Shown: positions 27,435 to 38,164 of the stretch, piece by piece
Position numbering within the stretch: position 1 is the stretch's first letter
How the letters are laid out: each line of letters starts with the position of its first letter
Assembly: GCA_019787685.1 (NCBI GenBank)
Contig: JAHNUO010000004.1
Location: forward strand, 2,108,001 to 2,172,000
Reading direction: 5' to 3'
Length of the DNA: 64,000 bases
Origin: Chiua virens
Taxonomy: Eukaryota > Basidiomycota > Agaricomycetes > Boletales > Boletaceae
Translations under genes and position numbers: made by a program
Notes under the pieces: model-generated
Databases searched by the model: none
Seen by the model: the letters and a program-made list of their open reading frames with translations, nothing else
Told to the model about the DNA's origin: nothing

Positions 27435-29541
27435 CTAGTTGTTGCATAACTGACGCCAGTCGGCTGTGGTATCAAGGGATCAATGCCTGCAGTTTGTCCT
27501 ACCGGGGTGAGGTAACATACCCGGAACTTGTTCCGTAGAGACTTGAGACGTCGATTCAGCAAACACAACAGCAAATCCGCTAGAACACGGATTCAATGTC
27601 AATTCGAAAGTACCAGATATCGAACGCAACGCACTGGTGGAGATGCCAGTCAATGTGACTAGAAATGGGACGTGAAATCAGGACCAGTGTCTAATACGAT
27701 TTTTGGCGGTGATTTACTTACCAGTGAAGGAACCAAGGGCCTGGGTTATCGGTGACAAAACGGATGGTTACGTTGTCTGTAGGGCTACTTCCCATGGACA
27801 CAACGTCACGTCGGACAGGATTCAAGAAGTTGGTGTCGTTGCTACCCGAATGCCTCACGACGGAAAATGCGTGCTAAAAACACGTCTAAATAATGAGACA
27901 CAATATGATCGAAGATCACATACACCGTGCAAGTGAATAGGGTGCTAAAAATGCATGAAAGAGTCAGCTTAGAGCAAGGTTTCACGAGTGTTACACTTAC
28001 GGGACCACCAGGTAAGAAACCATTGTTGGGGAGGCTTATCTCTATGACCTTGTTCGGAGGAAGTTCATAGATACTTCCGCTAGGCAGCAATTGCGCGGGA
28101 TGCAAGTTCCCGCTCAGAATCTGGAGGAGTACGGGGGTAGGAGGGTCTGCAAAGGGGACACCGTTGACTTGGAACAACCCCGTCGACCTGTTGAGGCCGG
28201 GAGCAAGCTGAATGTTTACGTCCGCATTTCCAATTCCGGGCCTCCCAGGAGCGAATGGGTTGATCAGTGGGTGAAGGTCACCCTCGTCAAACGTGAGTGA
28301 ATACGGGCCAGGTGCCTGAGTTGGGATCCTGCGCTGGCGCACCATCGTATCGCAAGATAGCTGAGTTTATGCCGCCGTCAAACGTGCCACCCGGTGGACT
28401 GGCGCGAACCCAATAGTTCCAACGGATTGGTTTGCTGTAACAATCACAGAGTAGCGTTGACCAGCGAATATAGGCAACGAATCAACTTGCACGGGGGTCA
28501 CTTCATTCCCGTCTACCTCGATAATGGTCATTCGGTGACCATCAATCGTGAAGTTAAACTGAGGATCGCAGGACATGCTGATGACACGGAAGCGATAGCG
28601 TAACCCAGGTTGAACGTTGATAACTGCGAGCGGGACTGCTGGACCACCAGTATAGCGCCCGATGCCATTGATTAGAGTCGAGTCCGAAGTAACTGGACCG
28701 AAGATATTGCCAAGTTGGGGAGCCGGCTTATGATACCTATTACGATCTGGGTCAGCCCAAGACCGTTACTACACAAGAATTTACTCGCCAGTCTGAGAGG
28801 GTTATAACCGTATTTTCTGTTTGTGGTTTTAAAATGAATCATGTATTCAAACTGATGAAAACTTACCATCATCCACGTCATATAATAATCGCAGTGGGTC
28901 GAGAATATCTCTGATGACCAGGGGCCCCCGGAGTCCGTCACAATATTGAGTAGAATAGTGCGAGTGGTACCAGTACGTTCCGCTCTGACTTCCGACATTA
29001 AATTGGTACGTAAAGGAATTTTGCGGTTGAATTGGGCACTGAGTAACCCAGGCAGCGCCATCGGCAAAGTTGGTCCCTTTCTGAACGATTCCGTGCCAAT
29101 GCTTTGGGAAGTACATAAGGACACAGCTTCGCAAAATGAGCAGTATGATCACTCACAATGCTAGTTTCTACGTCCATGGTATTGTCCGTGAGTTGGTTCG
29201 AAACTTGGATTGAAAAAGGGCTCCCCTAGAAGAGCGTGAGTACGCGACCCAGGGTTACTATGGTCTCACCGTTTGAGCCTGGATCAATGGCGCAGGGTAT
29301 ACACCGTTAACAAGTACCGCTCTGACGAATATCAAGATTATATCAAGAAGCAGCAGTTGACATTGCCTTACGATCGGTTAAACCCGTCTGGTGCGACGTA
29401 ACCGTTCGCAATGGTCAGTTGACTATTAGGACCCAGCGTTGAACGCGATTTGATGTTGGTATTGGCAGAAAGGTGCGGAATAGAGAATGCAAATGCATTG
29501 TGAGCGACTAGAGAAAGCACGAGTAAAGATATGGATAACAT
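27435..29541 (-). CDS. Laccase (multicopper oxidase), frame broken by two compensating shifts
   Basis: Secreted copper oxidase of phenols and lignin-type substrates. Signal peptide [18 protein letters not shown]. All four copper signatures are present: [15 protein letters not shown] (L1), [20 protein letters not shown] (L2), HPIHLHGH split by an intron (L3) and HCHIDWHL split by an intron (L4). Ten residues after the L4 cysteine lies Phe, as in class-3 (high-potential) laccases. The last exon reads ADWRQLCNN then stop. About ten introns; the one after DW (28737-28788) needs a GC donor. Within one exon the frame shifts by -1 near 28419 (after ANQSVG) and is restored near 28328 (before [10 protein letters not shown]). 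The ~30 codons between are conserved only in the shifted frame, while the original frame has a stop. So either a pseudogene in the making or two small sequence errors. Confidence 0.88.
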
Positions 29542-29593
29542 CTCAGATGTTATGAGGCGATTGGAGTGATTAATCCTAGGCTGCTCGTCCTTT

Positions 29594-29601
29594 CCTTTAT
29601 A
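29594..29601 (-). promoter_or_regulatory. TATA box of the laccase gene
   Basis: tataaagg lies about 55 bp upstream of the laccase ATG on the minus strand. The live small-secreted-protein gene has the same tataaaggaa motif at a similar distance (36083). Confidence 0.7.
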
Positions 29602-29644
29602 GTCCCCAACACCGAGGCTCGGTGGGGCATGGCCACAAATTCTG

Positions 29645-30330
29645 TTTAGAAGAGCTCAGCCTTCCGTTCCCTTTCTTGTATCATAATATTCGGCTTCCAT
29701 AGCACAGTGCCACTAGACCTTGTCGGCTGGCAATGGCAGATCTTGTTCCTTACAGTCAGGTTACAGGAGTGGTGAGGTACCCGGACAAACTCTATAGAAT
29801 CGTAAGTTCGGTCTAGTTGTACTAATGGACAGGGACAAACCTCGTGAGATTGAGCAGGAGTGTTGCAGGACGAGACAAACCCAACCGTCAGATTATACGA
29901 AATGGTTACGAACAAGGGCCTGACTTGTCTGTACGTCTGGCAACGAGTGGTAACAAGGAGAAGTACGAGACGCATCGTGACAACAGAATGGGAGCAGGAG
30001 TGGTGCATACCCTAGAACTTGAAAGCACGCCGAAACCGAAAACGTTGAGAGCTTTAGTAGCTCGCATGTTCAAATTTCAAACATCAACTTGAACATGGAG
30101 AATGATTCTTGTATGTCACGTCCTGTAACTCTCGGTTCATGTGATGTCGGCTAGCTTCCCCTTGGAGAGAATGATGGTGGTTCTCCTGGGTATAGCATTT
30201 GCGCGCCAGCGTGTCACTGGTACAACTTGTGTTCCTGTTGGCGGAAAAGAAGCAGTGTTGCGTCGATGTATCGGTTGAATCTGTACAACCTTTTGAGATT
30301 ATCGAATCAGACGTCCGGGTGACAGACCGT
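29645..30330 (-). repeat. Upstream module, copy U2 (laccase promoter region)
   Basis: Most diverged copy of the module also seen at 1-980, 33715-34560 and 35240-36060. Recognisable pieces are agaagagctcagcc (29648), gtaacaaggag (near 29951), gcataccct (near 30005) and gatgtcggctagct (near 30145). It lies directly upstream of the laccase TATA box. Confidence 0.55.
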
Positions 30331-31461
30331 TAGCGAGACATGTGGCCAGCTGCTCAAGTTGATGCATTAATGTATGACAGTTGAAGTCATTTTCAAGCCG
30401 TGGGATTGGTTTTTTAATAGGAAGGCAAGGCTGCAGGGCCGACTCAGGACTACACACTAGTCAACATTGACACTTCAAGGAACGCGTTCGAGCCCGTTAC
30501 TTTCTCTTCTGCCCTATCAGCAAATTCCATAACCAACATTATAATGACACTGGTCACTTCAGCCTCCACAACGATCTTCGAAACTTGATTTCAGATCCGA
30601 TGGCCACTTCAAGTTTCTATTTCCACTGTGACCGTGTGAATATCTATTTCCCCCGATCCTATTCCAGGTGCATCATGATGTTCCAGTTCCTTTGACTCGG
30701 ACTGACAGGAGGGCCTGAGGAGGCTGAGCGTTTGTAAATCCATCTCTCGGAGGACGCCACCAATGCAAATGCTCACACAAAATTGATGCCAAGTCTGTAT
30801 ATCCCCCTGGATTCCGCGACGCCACTGGGTGTCAAAGGAGGCAATACTTTGACTACTATGCTTGGGGGACTTGAAAAATCAGACCAAGCGAGGTCGCAGT
30901 CTCGTCTTGCACAGCTGACCAATGACTAAAAGCTGAGGGGGCCAGGCACTATGTCATTTACGCTCTCTTTTTCTTACAAAATCCCAACAATTACTAAGCT
31001 GGCCCGGGCGACCTGCAGCGTAATGACGAACCCCCTGATGAGGTGACATAGAAACGGTGATAGTTCACCACAGCCTTGCTAGCTTGGGGATTCCGTTCGA
31101 CAACCTGGAATAGAACGACATCCTTGTCAAGCACAAAGTGCCGTTTCACCGACATCTAGTTCTAGATCTGCTTCCAGAATCTGACCATTTTTCTAGGGTT
31201 GCGAAATTCATTGGAAATTTGCTTCCTGGTGTTTCCGAGGAACATAAAGACGAACGAAAGGCGACAAGAAGTGTGAACAGCGTCTGGAATGTGTTTTCTC
31301 CGAATGTCTGTCTGTGGAGTCTCATAGGGTCCTTGCGTGTTTGTGGAATAGATTCACCAAGTTCGATTCAGATAGCGTGTCTTGCTCATACGCGTACACG
31401 ATGAGCTGCCTAATCATTGCATCATTTGTCAGCCGTGCAAAACTTTGTTTATTGAATGTTC
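30331..31461. other. No recognisable gene
   Basis: Contains short plus-strand frames (for example 31138-31404), without a recognised domain. The stretch just before 31462 does not match earlier amidase exons, so the amidase duplicate starts abruptly. Confidence 0.35.
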
Positions 31462-32380
31462 CGAAATCAACTCTAGGTCCCAAACTTTCACGTAAGTATT
31501 GGTGATTGTATGTCAGCGGGACAGTGTATATTCATCCCCAGTGTCCTTGCGAAGGCTTTGTGCACAGCTTGATTGCTTGGCAGCTAAAGCATTCTACGGG
31601 ATCAGGCTTTCCACGACTCCTTTTTTACTCGCATGTTGAACCAAATCGGTCATTGAATGTGTGGAAATCACCGATCGGACGCAACAAATTAATTGAGAAC
31701 TGGTACTAAAGAGGTAAATGCGAGGGATCTCTCATTGATCCATTTCAACGGTGCCTTGCCATCAAATAGGTCTGGGACAAGTATGGTTTTGACGCCTATG
31801 TCTTTGCCATCATCGTACCGGTACCCATGGTTCCCATGTGAGTTTCCCCCATCATCCTTTGTGTAGCATGGGTTAAACCCTAATGGCTTTGGTTGCGTGC
31901 AACGTCCAGGGGCTGCACGATGCTCTCCCCAATCGCAGTATGCACGGTCCTGTACAACATCATCGATTTGCCAGGTATCGTCCCGGTGACCCGCGTTGAC
32001 CCCAAGCAGGTGTGCAGATCGTGGGGGGGAAAGAACGAGGGCGAGAAGGTATTGGCGATGATCGAGGTGGTCAGCGATGCACTTGGGCCAACGCAAAGGT
32101 TCGGTCCTGGAAATGGACCGGATCGCAGTGAGTTCCGCCGCGTTGTGTCCCTGTAGCCACTTCTGTGACAGTCTCATTTGTATTTATGTTCCGAACCCTA
32201 GGTATTGTTCATCATTACATCGAAGTCGTCGGTGTCCGATTCTAATCTTTTGTGAACTACTACTTGCATAAACTGCGGTTGCCATTTTGAAGCAATACAT
32301 TGACGAAGCGTGACGAGGCAAGTTTCGCATCCCTCTCGACTCCAAACCGCAATAACCGCTGTTCGATACCTCATGAGAGC
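31462..32380 (+). pseudogene. Truncated, decayed inverted copy of the amidase 3' half
   Basis: Matches the minus strand of about 7815-6780, including exons, introns and about 250 bp of 3' flank. Recognisable pieces are KGFVRSLIAW-like sequence near 31550, the exon ending RNKLI-NWY near 31700, the intron-exon border caaataggtctgggacaag near 31770, the CTMLSPIA and LYNIIDLPGIVPVTRVDPKQ exon near 31930, and KVLAMIEVVSDALGPTQRFG near 32060. A deletion joins DPKQ directly to the sequence before WEDEK, removing some 46 codons. A stop follows ENWY where the parent reads SWYRE, and the N-terminal exons with the catalytic residues are absent. It cannot encode an active amidase. Confidence 0.88.
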
Positions 32381-32879
32381 ACGAGGTTCACGTCAGGCTT
32401 ACTGACTCTGGCAAACTGCTGTCACGAAACACCCACACAGAGTGACTTTATTATCTTATATAAAGCACCTTTATCGCGCTCACCTTGGTTGCTAACGGAA
32501 CGTCCAATCACTGTCTCGATTGTCAGTTCATGAATGTTCAATGACACGGGCGACTTATTGCCCTAGCGCTCTTCCCACTGGCATCCCATCAAGCTCACTC
32601 GTCGCACCGGGTAATCGTCCCCGGTGATCGTCGTGACAAATTCTAGATATCGAGAATGGACATTACTTGAGTATCTACTCAAGATGCGCGAAGATAGCGT
32701 CCATATGGGTTGAGAGCTTGGAACGGGTTAGATTGACTGTCTCTGTTCTCGACACGACGTCGGATAAGGAGAGAATTTCCATGTATTATTACCGTTCAAA
32801 CACACAAGGTCACTTCACCTCAGGCTCGTCATCAGCAATTTGAAGTCACAGACGAATCCATCCTGCAGTTGTCCCAAGA
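32381..32879. other. No recognisable gene
   Basis: About 500 bp between the amidase pseudogene and downstream module D3. Nothing seen. Confidence 0.4.
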
Positions 32880-33130
32880 GCACAAGTAAAACAAACTACC
32901 ATCAGTCAAGCCTCATAAATAACCATGACCATGCCATCTTCCAGAGATAATGAATATCTCGAGAGGTAACATATTCTTGAATGATTTCCTTTGTCGAAGG
33001 CACAAAACCATACTAGTAGACCTAAGAAATAATGCGAGCTTTGCACGAAACCCTTAGTAACCCGCGCACATCCAAGGTTGATTGTCTCAACCTGGAAGTT
33101 GATTCTAGTTCGAGAAGTCCATAAAATTAC
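32880..33130 (-). repeat. Downstream module, copy D3
   Basis: Near-collinear with the reverse complement of 36616-36900. Shared pieces are ttccagagata, gatttccttt.tcgaa.gcac, aaaccata.tag..gacctaagaaata, gttgattg and gagaagtcc. It forms the 3' flank of the dead secreted-protein gene. Confidence 0.7.
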
Positions 33131-33134
33131 CTAC

Positions 33135-33700
33135 TTACGACGCTAGTATTTACGTCCGTGGCAGTATTCATGAGTTGATTCGCCTAGATGAGGATGAGTA
33201 CGCGATCTCACTATCTTTTGTAATGTCACCTTCGTGAACCTAAACTCTCCTGTGCTGCTCTCCGGGCCTATGCCATGAGTCGAACAGCGAGATGGACCCT
33301 TTGCACACCGACTGAGACAATCGATGACGCAGACAGGATTTGAACACTTCTCGTGACAGAAGGCACGTGTATACTGATCATGGCACGAAGCCTGGGGGTT
33401 CGACTCGGATGGCAACTGCTTGGACAACAACTTGAACTCAAGGAAGTCTGGATCATTACCAGCCAAGTCGCCATCGGCTACGTCAGGTATCGACCTTCCC
33501 ACCGATGCCCACATCTCTGTTAGTCCCATTGCAATCGACCGATCCAGTAGCATGGGGGTGCAGGATCGATAATGCATTAGAGGAGAAGGGTGAACACACG
33601 AGTAAAGGGAGGTGACACTTCTTGATGTTGCGAGAATGTTTGCGTGAAGACTTGTGGGCTGCTCGCGCTTCTTCATTACTCGAAAACACCCCTCTCCCCC
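33135..33700 (-). pseudogene. Dead small-secreted-protein gene with laccase remnants
   Basis: Paralogue of the live gene at 36142-36615. The signal-peptide region is recognisable (SNALSILHP versus SSALSIPPP), but the start codon is AAG instead of ATG and the tataaagg box has become taatgaag. A frameshift follows. The block DVADGDLAGNDPD matches DVADADVANGDVGGNDTE of the live copy. The distal part is Cys-rich with spacing C-x8-C-x3-C-x4-C-x3-C-x3-C-x6-C. At 33147-33190 a fragment of laccase exon 3 remains (NQLMNTATDVNTSV versus laccase [14 protein letters not shown]). It is flanked by sequence matching the 3' end of laccase intron 2 (gcgtactca..ctc.tctag) and laccase intron 3. Confidence 0.72.
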
Positions 33701-33714
33701 TACTATCTCTCTCA

Positions 33715-34560
33715 TCGTAGGACTGGTAAAGTACCAGGAAAGAACTGGATGAAGAGATAGTGAATATAATTTTGGGAGGGTGGAACCGCTCGCATTACTC
33801 CTGGTTGTAAGAGCGGACATAAACGGGTTAGTTCGATATGCGATATTGAGGACGAGACACACCTGTCGACTCATCGGAATGTAGGAACGATCACAAAGGC
33901 CGACGTGCACGGTGCATCTGTACCTGGCAACGAGCGAGGCGCGCAGTAACACTTGAAATGAAATGTGATTCTCAATTACCCTAGCGATATGGTTAAAATT
34001 TAAATACAAAGTTCTTGAAGCTTCCGACTACAGTTGTAGAGTGCCAGTCGAATCTCGGTGGACCCGTGACTCGTATGCTTCCTGGAAATAGTTTCGTAAA
34101 TTGATCCAGGTGACTTTGCTTAGTAACTGTTTCCCCTCGAAGAAAATGATCAGTGGCACACAATAATTAGGAACCCCGTGTACAGCATCGGCGCCCAGGC
34201 GAGCCTGAGTAGTATTCCGACTAACAAAAACGGAAGTGCCGGTTGATGCATGTGTCGGACATTTGCGTCAATGGGCTCGGACATTATTGAAATCAGCTGA
34301 TAGACCGAAATGTTACATAGTTAGCCATGATTAAGTGAAGACAGCAGTAGCCAACCACTGACTGAAGATCGAATGGTTTACCAACTTACATAGATGGCAA
34401 CATCCAGGTTACTACTACAATGGTAGCAAATCGGCCCGCCCCGGCCGACTTGTGGGCCGCCGACCCAACTACTAGTAGCCTAAGCCTAGGACCTGCTCGC
34501 GTGCTTTTCTAGTTCACTTCACCAGCATGATCCAGCCATTTCTGCCAACTATGCGTGAAT
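33715..34560 (-). repeat. Upstream module, copy U3
   Basis: Collinear with 119-900 over most of its length: gtaccaggaaag.actg, actcctggttgtaag, cgatattgag, gaatgtaggaac, gaagctt, ttgatccaggtgactt, aacggaagtg.ttg and ccactgactg.agatc. It lies upstream of the dead secreted-protein gene. Confidence 0.75.
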
Positions 34561-35239
34561 AGGACCCATCATTTGCAGCCCTAAACGCTTGGATGGTGAT
34601 GGCACTGTGCACGACGGTACAATGGAGAAGAAAGCTGTCTTTGGCGTCGCTGCGAATGGAATTACACGGAAGACGAACGGGCAGACCCAATTGTGAGCGT
34701 GAGCTACGAGGGCTGGTGGGAGTCTCACAGGTTGCCTGGTCTTGAAGCTTGGCGAGATACCAGGAAGAGATGGCTTCGAGACGCCAAAAACGTAGTTTGA
34801 GACCTGCGTGGGATGGCTGATGCAAGCAAAGAACGACAAGGACTTGAGATCCTGAGGGAAACAAGACGCGCATGGACATATTGTCAACGAAAGCAAGACA
34901 AAGTAATTACAGAAGGCCTTGGTTCTGTGGCTGTCCTCGTTCCTCCGTTCAAGCCACTTTGAACATGCAGAGGAATAAGCACAGCCACTGTCACAGTTGC
35001 CACCACATGCAGGCACAACGTACATCCATGCGCGTCTCGCTCATTTTGCTGCCGTTCGGGGTCGGAAAGCCCTACACCATCCCATTATCTGTTTACTGCC
35101 ATCTATAGTGCCATGCCGCACCCATAGTGACATCCAAAGACGGGACCTATTGAGTCACTCATGGCTGATGGAAATAGCTTATGGAGTGGACTCGAAAAGG
35201 CGCGCGAGCACGCCCTGAGCCCTAGACTGAATACTTGAT
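34561..35239. other. Spacer between two head-to-head upstream modules
   Basis: No gene recognised. It separates U3 (serving the minus-strand dead gene) from U4 (serving the plus-strand live gene). Confidence 0.4.
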
Positions 35240-36060
35240 TAGCACAAGGTCGGTCAATTTCAAGTAACTACACAGTAACCTGTTCGTTATCACGGCGTTT
35301 GATGATTTGTGTAAGTTGATTAATCAAATGATCTGCAGTCAGTGGTTCTATGGTCTTAACTCCTTATAGATAGCTATGTAACGACCTATGATCTCAACAA
35401 TTTCAGAGCTTCACAAATATCCGACACATCAACAACATGTCTGTTTTTGTCAGCGTGTCGATGCTGTACATGGATTCCGAATTATCATATCATTCTCTCC
35501 GAGGGGAATCCTGGTGGCCACGCTTCCCATATGAATCATTGCGCAAACGGACCTGTAACTTGAACTTGACCCAGCTGACTCTGGCTGGTGTTTCGATCGA
35601 TCCTCTACAGTTGTCACGTCCTCCTTACTCAGAATCCTTCAAGCTCTTTGATTTTCGGTTTCAACTATTTTCTCAGGGTAGTTGGGACTCTCACACCATC
35701 TCGACTGTTAGTGTGCGGTCCCTCGTTGCTACTCATTGGCAGATATATGGACGCACATCGGACCTCGTGATTGTTCCTACGTTTCCGTATGGTTTGATGA
35801 GCCGCCGGGTGTGTCTTGTTCTGTTCAATATTGCATAGCGAACTGACCCGTTCGTATCCGTCCTTACAACCAGGAGTGATCTACACCATCCACTACGATT
35901 CACCATCTCCTTATTCAGGCCTCTCCTGGTATGTGACCAATCCTGCGATGAGAGAGGTAGGGGAATGAATGGTAGTGGAACTCGAATAGGTGTGATGCGA
36001 GCGCCGACTTGAAGCATAACGAAGTGGAAGCTGAGCTCTTCGCGGCAGGGCAGAAAAAGG
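35240..36060 (+). repeat. Upstream module, copy U4
   Basis: The reverse complement aligns with 28-780. Shared pieces are gaagagctcagc.tccac, ataccaggagag.cctgaata, actcctggttgtaaggac, aatattga, aaacgtaggaacaatca, caatgagtagcaacgagg and ccactgactgcagatca. It lies directly upstream of the live small-secreted-protein gene and is its presumed promoter and 5' flank. Confidence 0.75.
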
Positions 36061-36082
36061 TATTATTGATCCTCAGTGCTCG

Positions 36083-36090
36083 TATAAAGG
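36083..36090 (+). promoter_or_regulatory. TATA box of the small-secreted-protein gene
   Basis: tataaagg lies 52 bp upstream of ATG 36142, in the same context as the laccase TATA box and degraded in the dead paralogue. Confidence 0.75.
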
Positions 36091-36141
36091 AAGCACGAGC
36101 AACCCACAAATCTTCAAGCAAATATCCTCACAACATTCAAG

Positions 36142-36615
36142 ATGTTACTCCTCCCTATAGTCGCGCTTTCACTCTTCTGTTCTAGTGCATTGTCGATCCC
36201 GCCCCCCCAGGCGTCTGGGTCGACCAAGAGCATTGATGGTAGCAGAACTGATGATCGCGGGACAGATGGTAGCCTCGCCTCGATCCCATATCCCAGAGCC
36301 ACTTGGTTGGTCGATGACAATGGGACAGACGACGGTAACACGGTCGACGACAGCAAGGCTGACGTTGACGTGGCCGATGCTGATGTCGCCAATGGCGATG
36401 TGGGTGGTAATGACACAGAAATGCCTGCTGACGGTCGCCCCCGTCCCGATCGTGGCGGCCACGGTGGTGGTGGTCACGGTGGTGGTCACAGTGGTCTGGA
36501 ACGTGGAGGAGGAGGTGGTGGTGATGGTGGTGGTGGTGCACATGGTCACGGTGGATTTCATTGCACTAAGCGGGGCGGCACAAAAATTTGTGGACCGCCA
36601 GTCCGGGGCCAGTAG
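36142..36615 (+). CDS. Small secreted Asp/Gly/His-rich protein
   Basis: Single-exon frame of 157 residues. The signal peptide MLLLPIVALSLFCSSALS has clear DNA similarity to the laccase signal-peptide exon. The mid-part is Asp-rich (about residues 30-95, with DDNGTDDGNTVDD). A Gly/His-rich segment follows (GGHGGGGHGGGHSG type, about 105-145). The tail HCTKRGGTKICGPPVRGQ has two cysteines. The stop codon is followed after a few bases by a GT donor and ~55 nt that match laccase intron 3 up to its AG. A 3' UTR intron inherited from laccase is therefore likely. Asp and His richness would suit metal binding, but no domain is recognised. It has a well-formed TATA box and looks intact. Confidence 0.7.
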   Translation: MLLLPIVALSLFCSSALSIPPPQASGSTKSIDGSRTDDRGTDGSLASIPYPRATWLVDDNGTDDGNTVDDSKADVDVADADVANGDVGGNDTEMPADGRPRPDRGGHGGGGHGGGHSGLERGGGGGGDGGGGAHGHGGFHCTKRGGTKICGPPVRGQ

Positions 36616-36900
36616 CGTCGTAAGTAATCATACAGTTCATTTCACAATCTGCAACCTTTTGGACTTCTCAAACCAGAATTAACCTAGGCAATCAACACTG
36701 CCGGTCACGGTGGGGCTCCGTGAAAACCTCTACTTTGTACTATTTCTTAGGTCTATGGTTTGGTGCTTTCGATAAAGGAAATCTCTCAAAGCTATTTATT
36801 ACTAGTTCTCGATATGTTTCTTGTCTCTGGAAGACATGATCATGATCACTATTTATGCTTGACTCGTGATATTTATTCAAGTCGTCTTGTCAGTGGAATG
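36616..36900 (+). repeat. Downstream module, copy D4
   Basis: Begins with the laccase-intron-3-like segment (gtaagtaatcatac...ggacttctcaaaccag), then the AT-rich block shared with D1-D3. It is the 3' flank of the live secreted-protein gene. Confidence 0.7.
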
Positions 36901-37572
36901 ACAACTGTTTTACTTGCGCTCTTGAGACAGCGATAGCCTGAGGATGGACTCGGACTCGACCTGTGGTTCACCGGCAGATACTAGGAGACGACCAGTACAA
37001 CGTCTGGAGCTGAAGATGAGATGACCGTGACAGCTTCCACTAGCAGATGGACCTAGTACATGGCTCCGAGGCACGGTGCAATCATGATCAGGCCCGCTGT
37101 GATAGCCTATTCCAATCCGATCTTACTGTTTACCTCTTCCGGTCTCGTCCTCGTTCCAAGCCAGTGCAACCTGACAAACATCCAAAAACTGGTCACTGGC
37201 GAGATATTCTGCAGGACACATCCTCGGGTTCAACACCTCCACAAATGGTGCATCACTCACCGACAGGAAACACCCCCGCTTATAACGCCGTATCAACCCC
37301 TTTGGAGTACCGACCCTCCTAACCGACTCATTCAGCACCCAAAGACAACAAAGAACGCACGTGCCGAGCGGCGCAACACTGCCTCCCGAACACGCTGCCA
37401 TACACTCCACCACCGTCATGACCAACACATCCCCGCTGATCTCCCAATCATCTTGCAGCACCCAGAGATCCGCTAGCCCCGGTAATGCCTCCGATGATCG
37501 CTGGTACACCACTGCATCCTGACGCCCGACAAACGTCCGCCCTCAACGTCAGGCATCAACACAGTATCGTGG
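36901..37572. other. No supported gene
   Basis: Two overlapping open frames (37060-37476 plus, 37123-37512 minus) face each other. Neither has a domain or a signal that decides between them. Confidence 0.3.
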
Positions 37573-38164
37573 TTAATTACCAGGCCCCCAACAGATCCTA
37601 CTCGACCGGGCAGACAGCTCCGTCGTCTGATTCCCCGGTGCATCACTGTCCAGAAATGCCTTCAAGTTGGTCTGAACGACGGAGACCACCGGCTGCACCA
37701 TCCCAAATTGAACGCCCCATCCCCCGGTCGTAATAGAAGGCATATTCCGTAAAAGCCGTCGGTTTCCGTCAATATCATTCTCACTGCTCCACCAATCTCC
37801 ATCAAATGCAGAATCAACAGAAGGTAAAGCTATTCTTCTGGATCGGTTATATAAAGCATATACTTTGATCAAGCCCAGCGATCTCTGGTGTGCGGCGTCA
37901 GCGATCAGGATCGGATCACTGATACGAACATGGCAAAGTCTAGCACCTGCCTCGTCCATCTCAGTCGACGTTTCGTTCGCCAGAAACTGCTCGCGTTTGA
38001 CTTGGGTACACATGTAATAATAGTGGCCCGGAGGTTGCAGTGCATGACTTGAATTCGACCCGAGCGTCCAGGCAGCATCGGTGCACCGTTCATTGACCGC
38101 GAATGCGAGTGTCGCACCCGATGCTCTGTAGCACAAGATCCCTGCTTGAGAAGCTTGGAAAACA
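37573..38164 (-). CDS. Unidentified exon, roughly 195 codons
   Basis: Open minus-strand frame reading RVFQASQAGILCYRASGATL, then IADAAHQRSLGLIKVYALYN, AFDGDWWSSENDIDGN and ending RICWGPGN. There is no ATG at its upstream end, but a good acceptor (tgaactctcag) sits at 38165. It is therefore probably an internal or last exon of a gene whose first exon I could not place. Repeated aromatic and IKVYAL-type strands are faintly like fungal beta-propeller lectins, but this is only an impression. Function unknown. Confidence 0.33.

Noticed and set aside
36169..36561. Thr-rich and His-rich minus-strand frames opposite the small-secreted-protein gene
   Set aside because: These are antisense shadows of the Gly/His repeat. 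The plus strand has the signal peptide, TATA box and paralogue.
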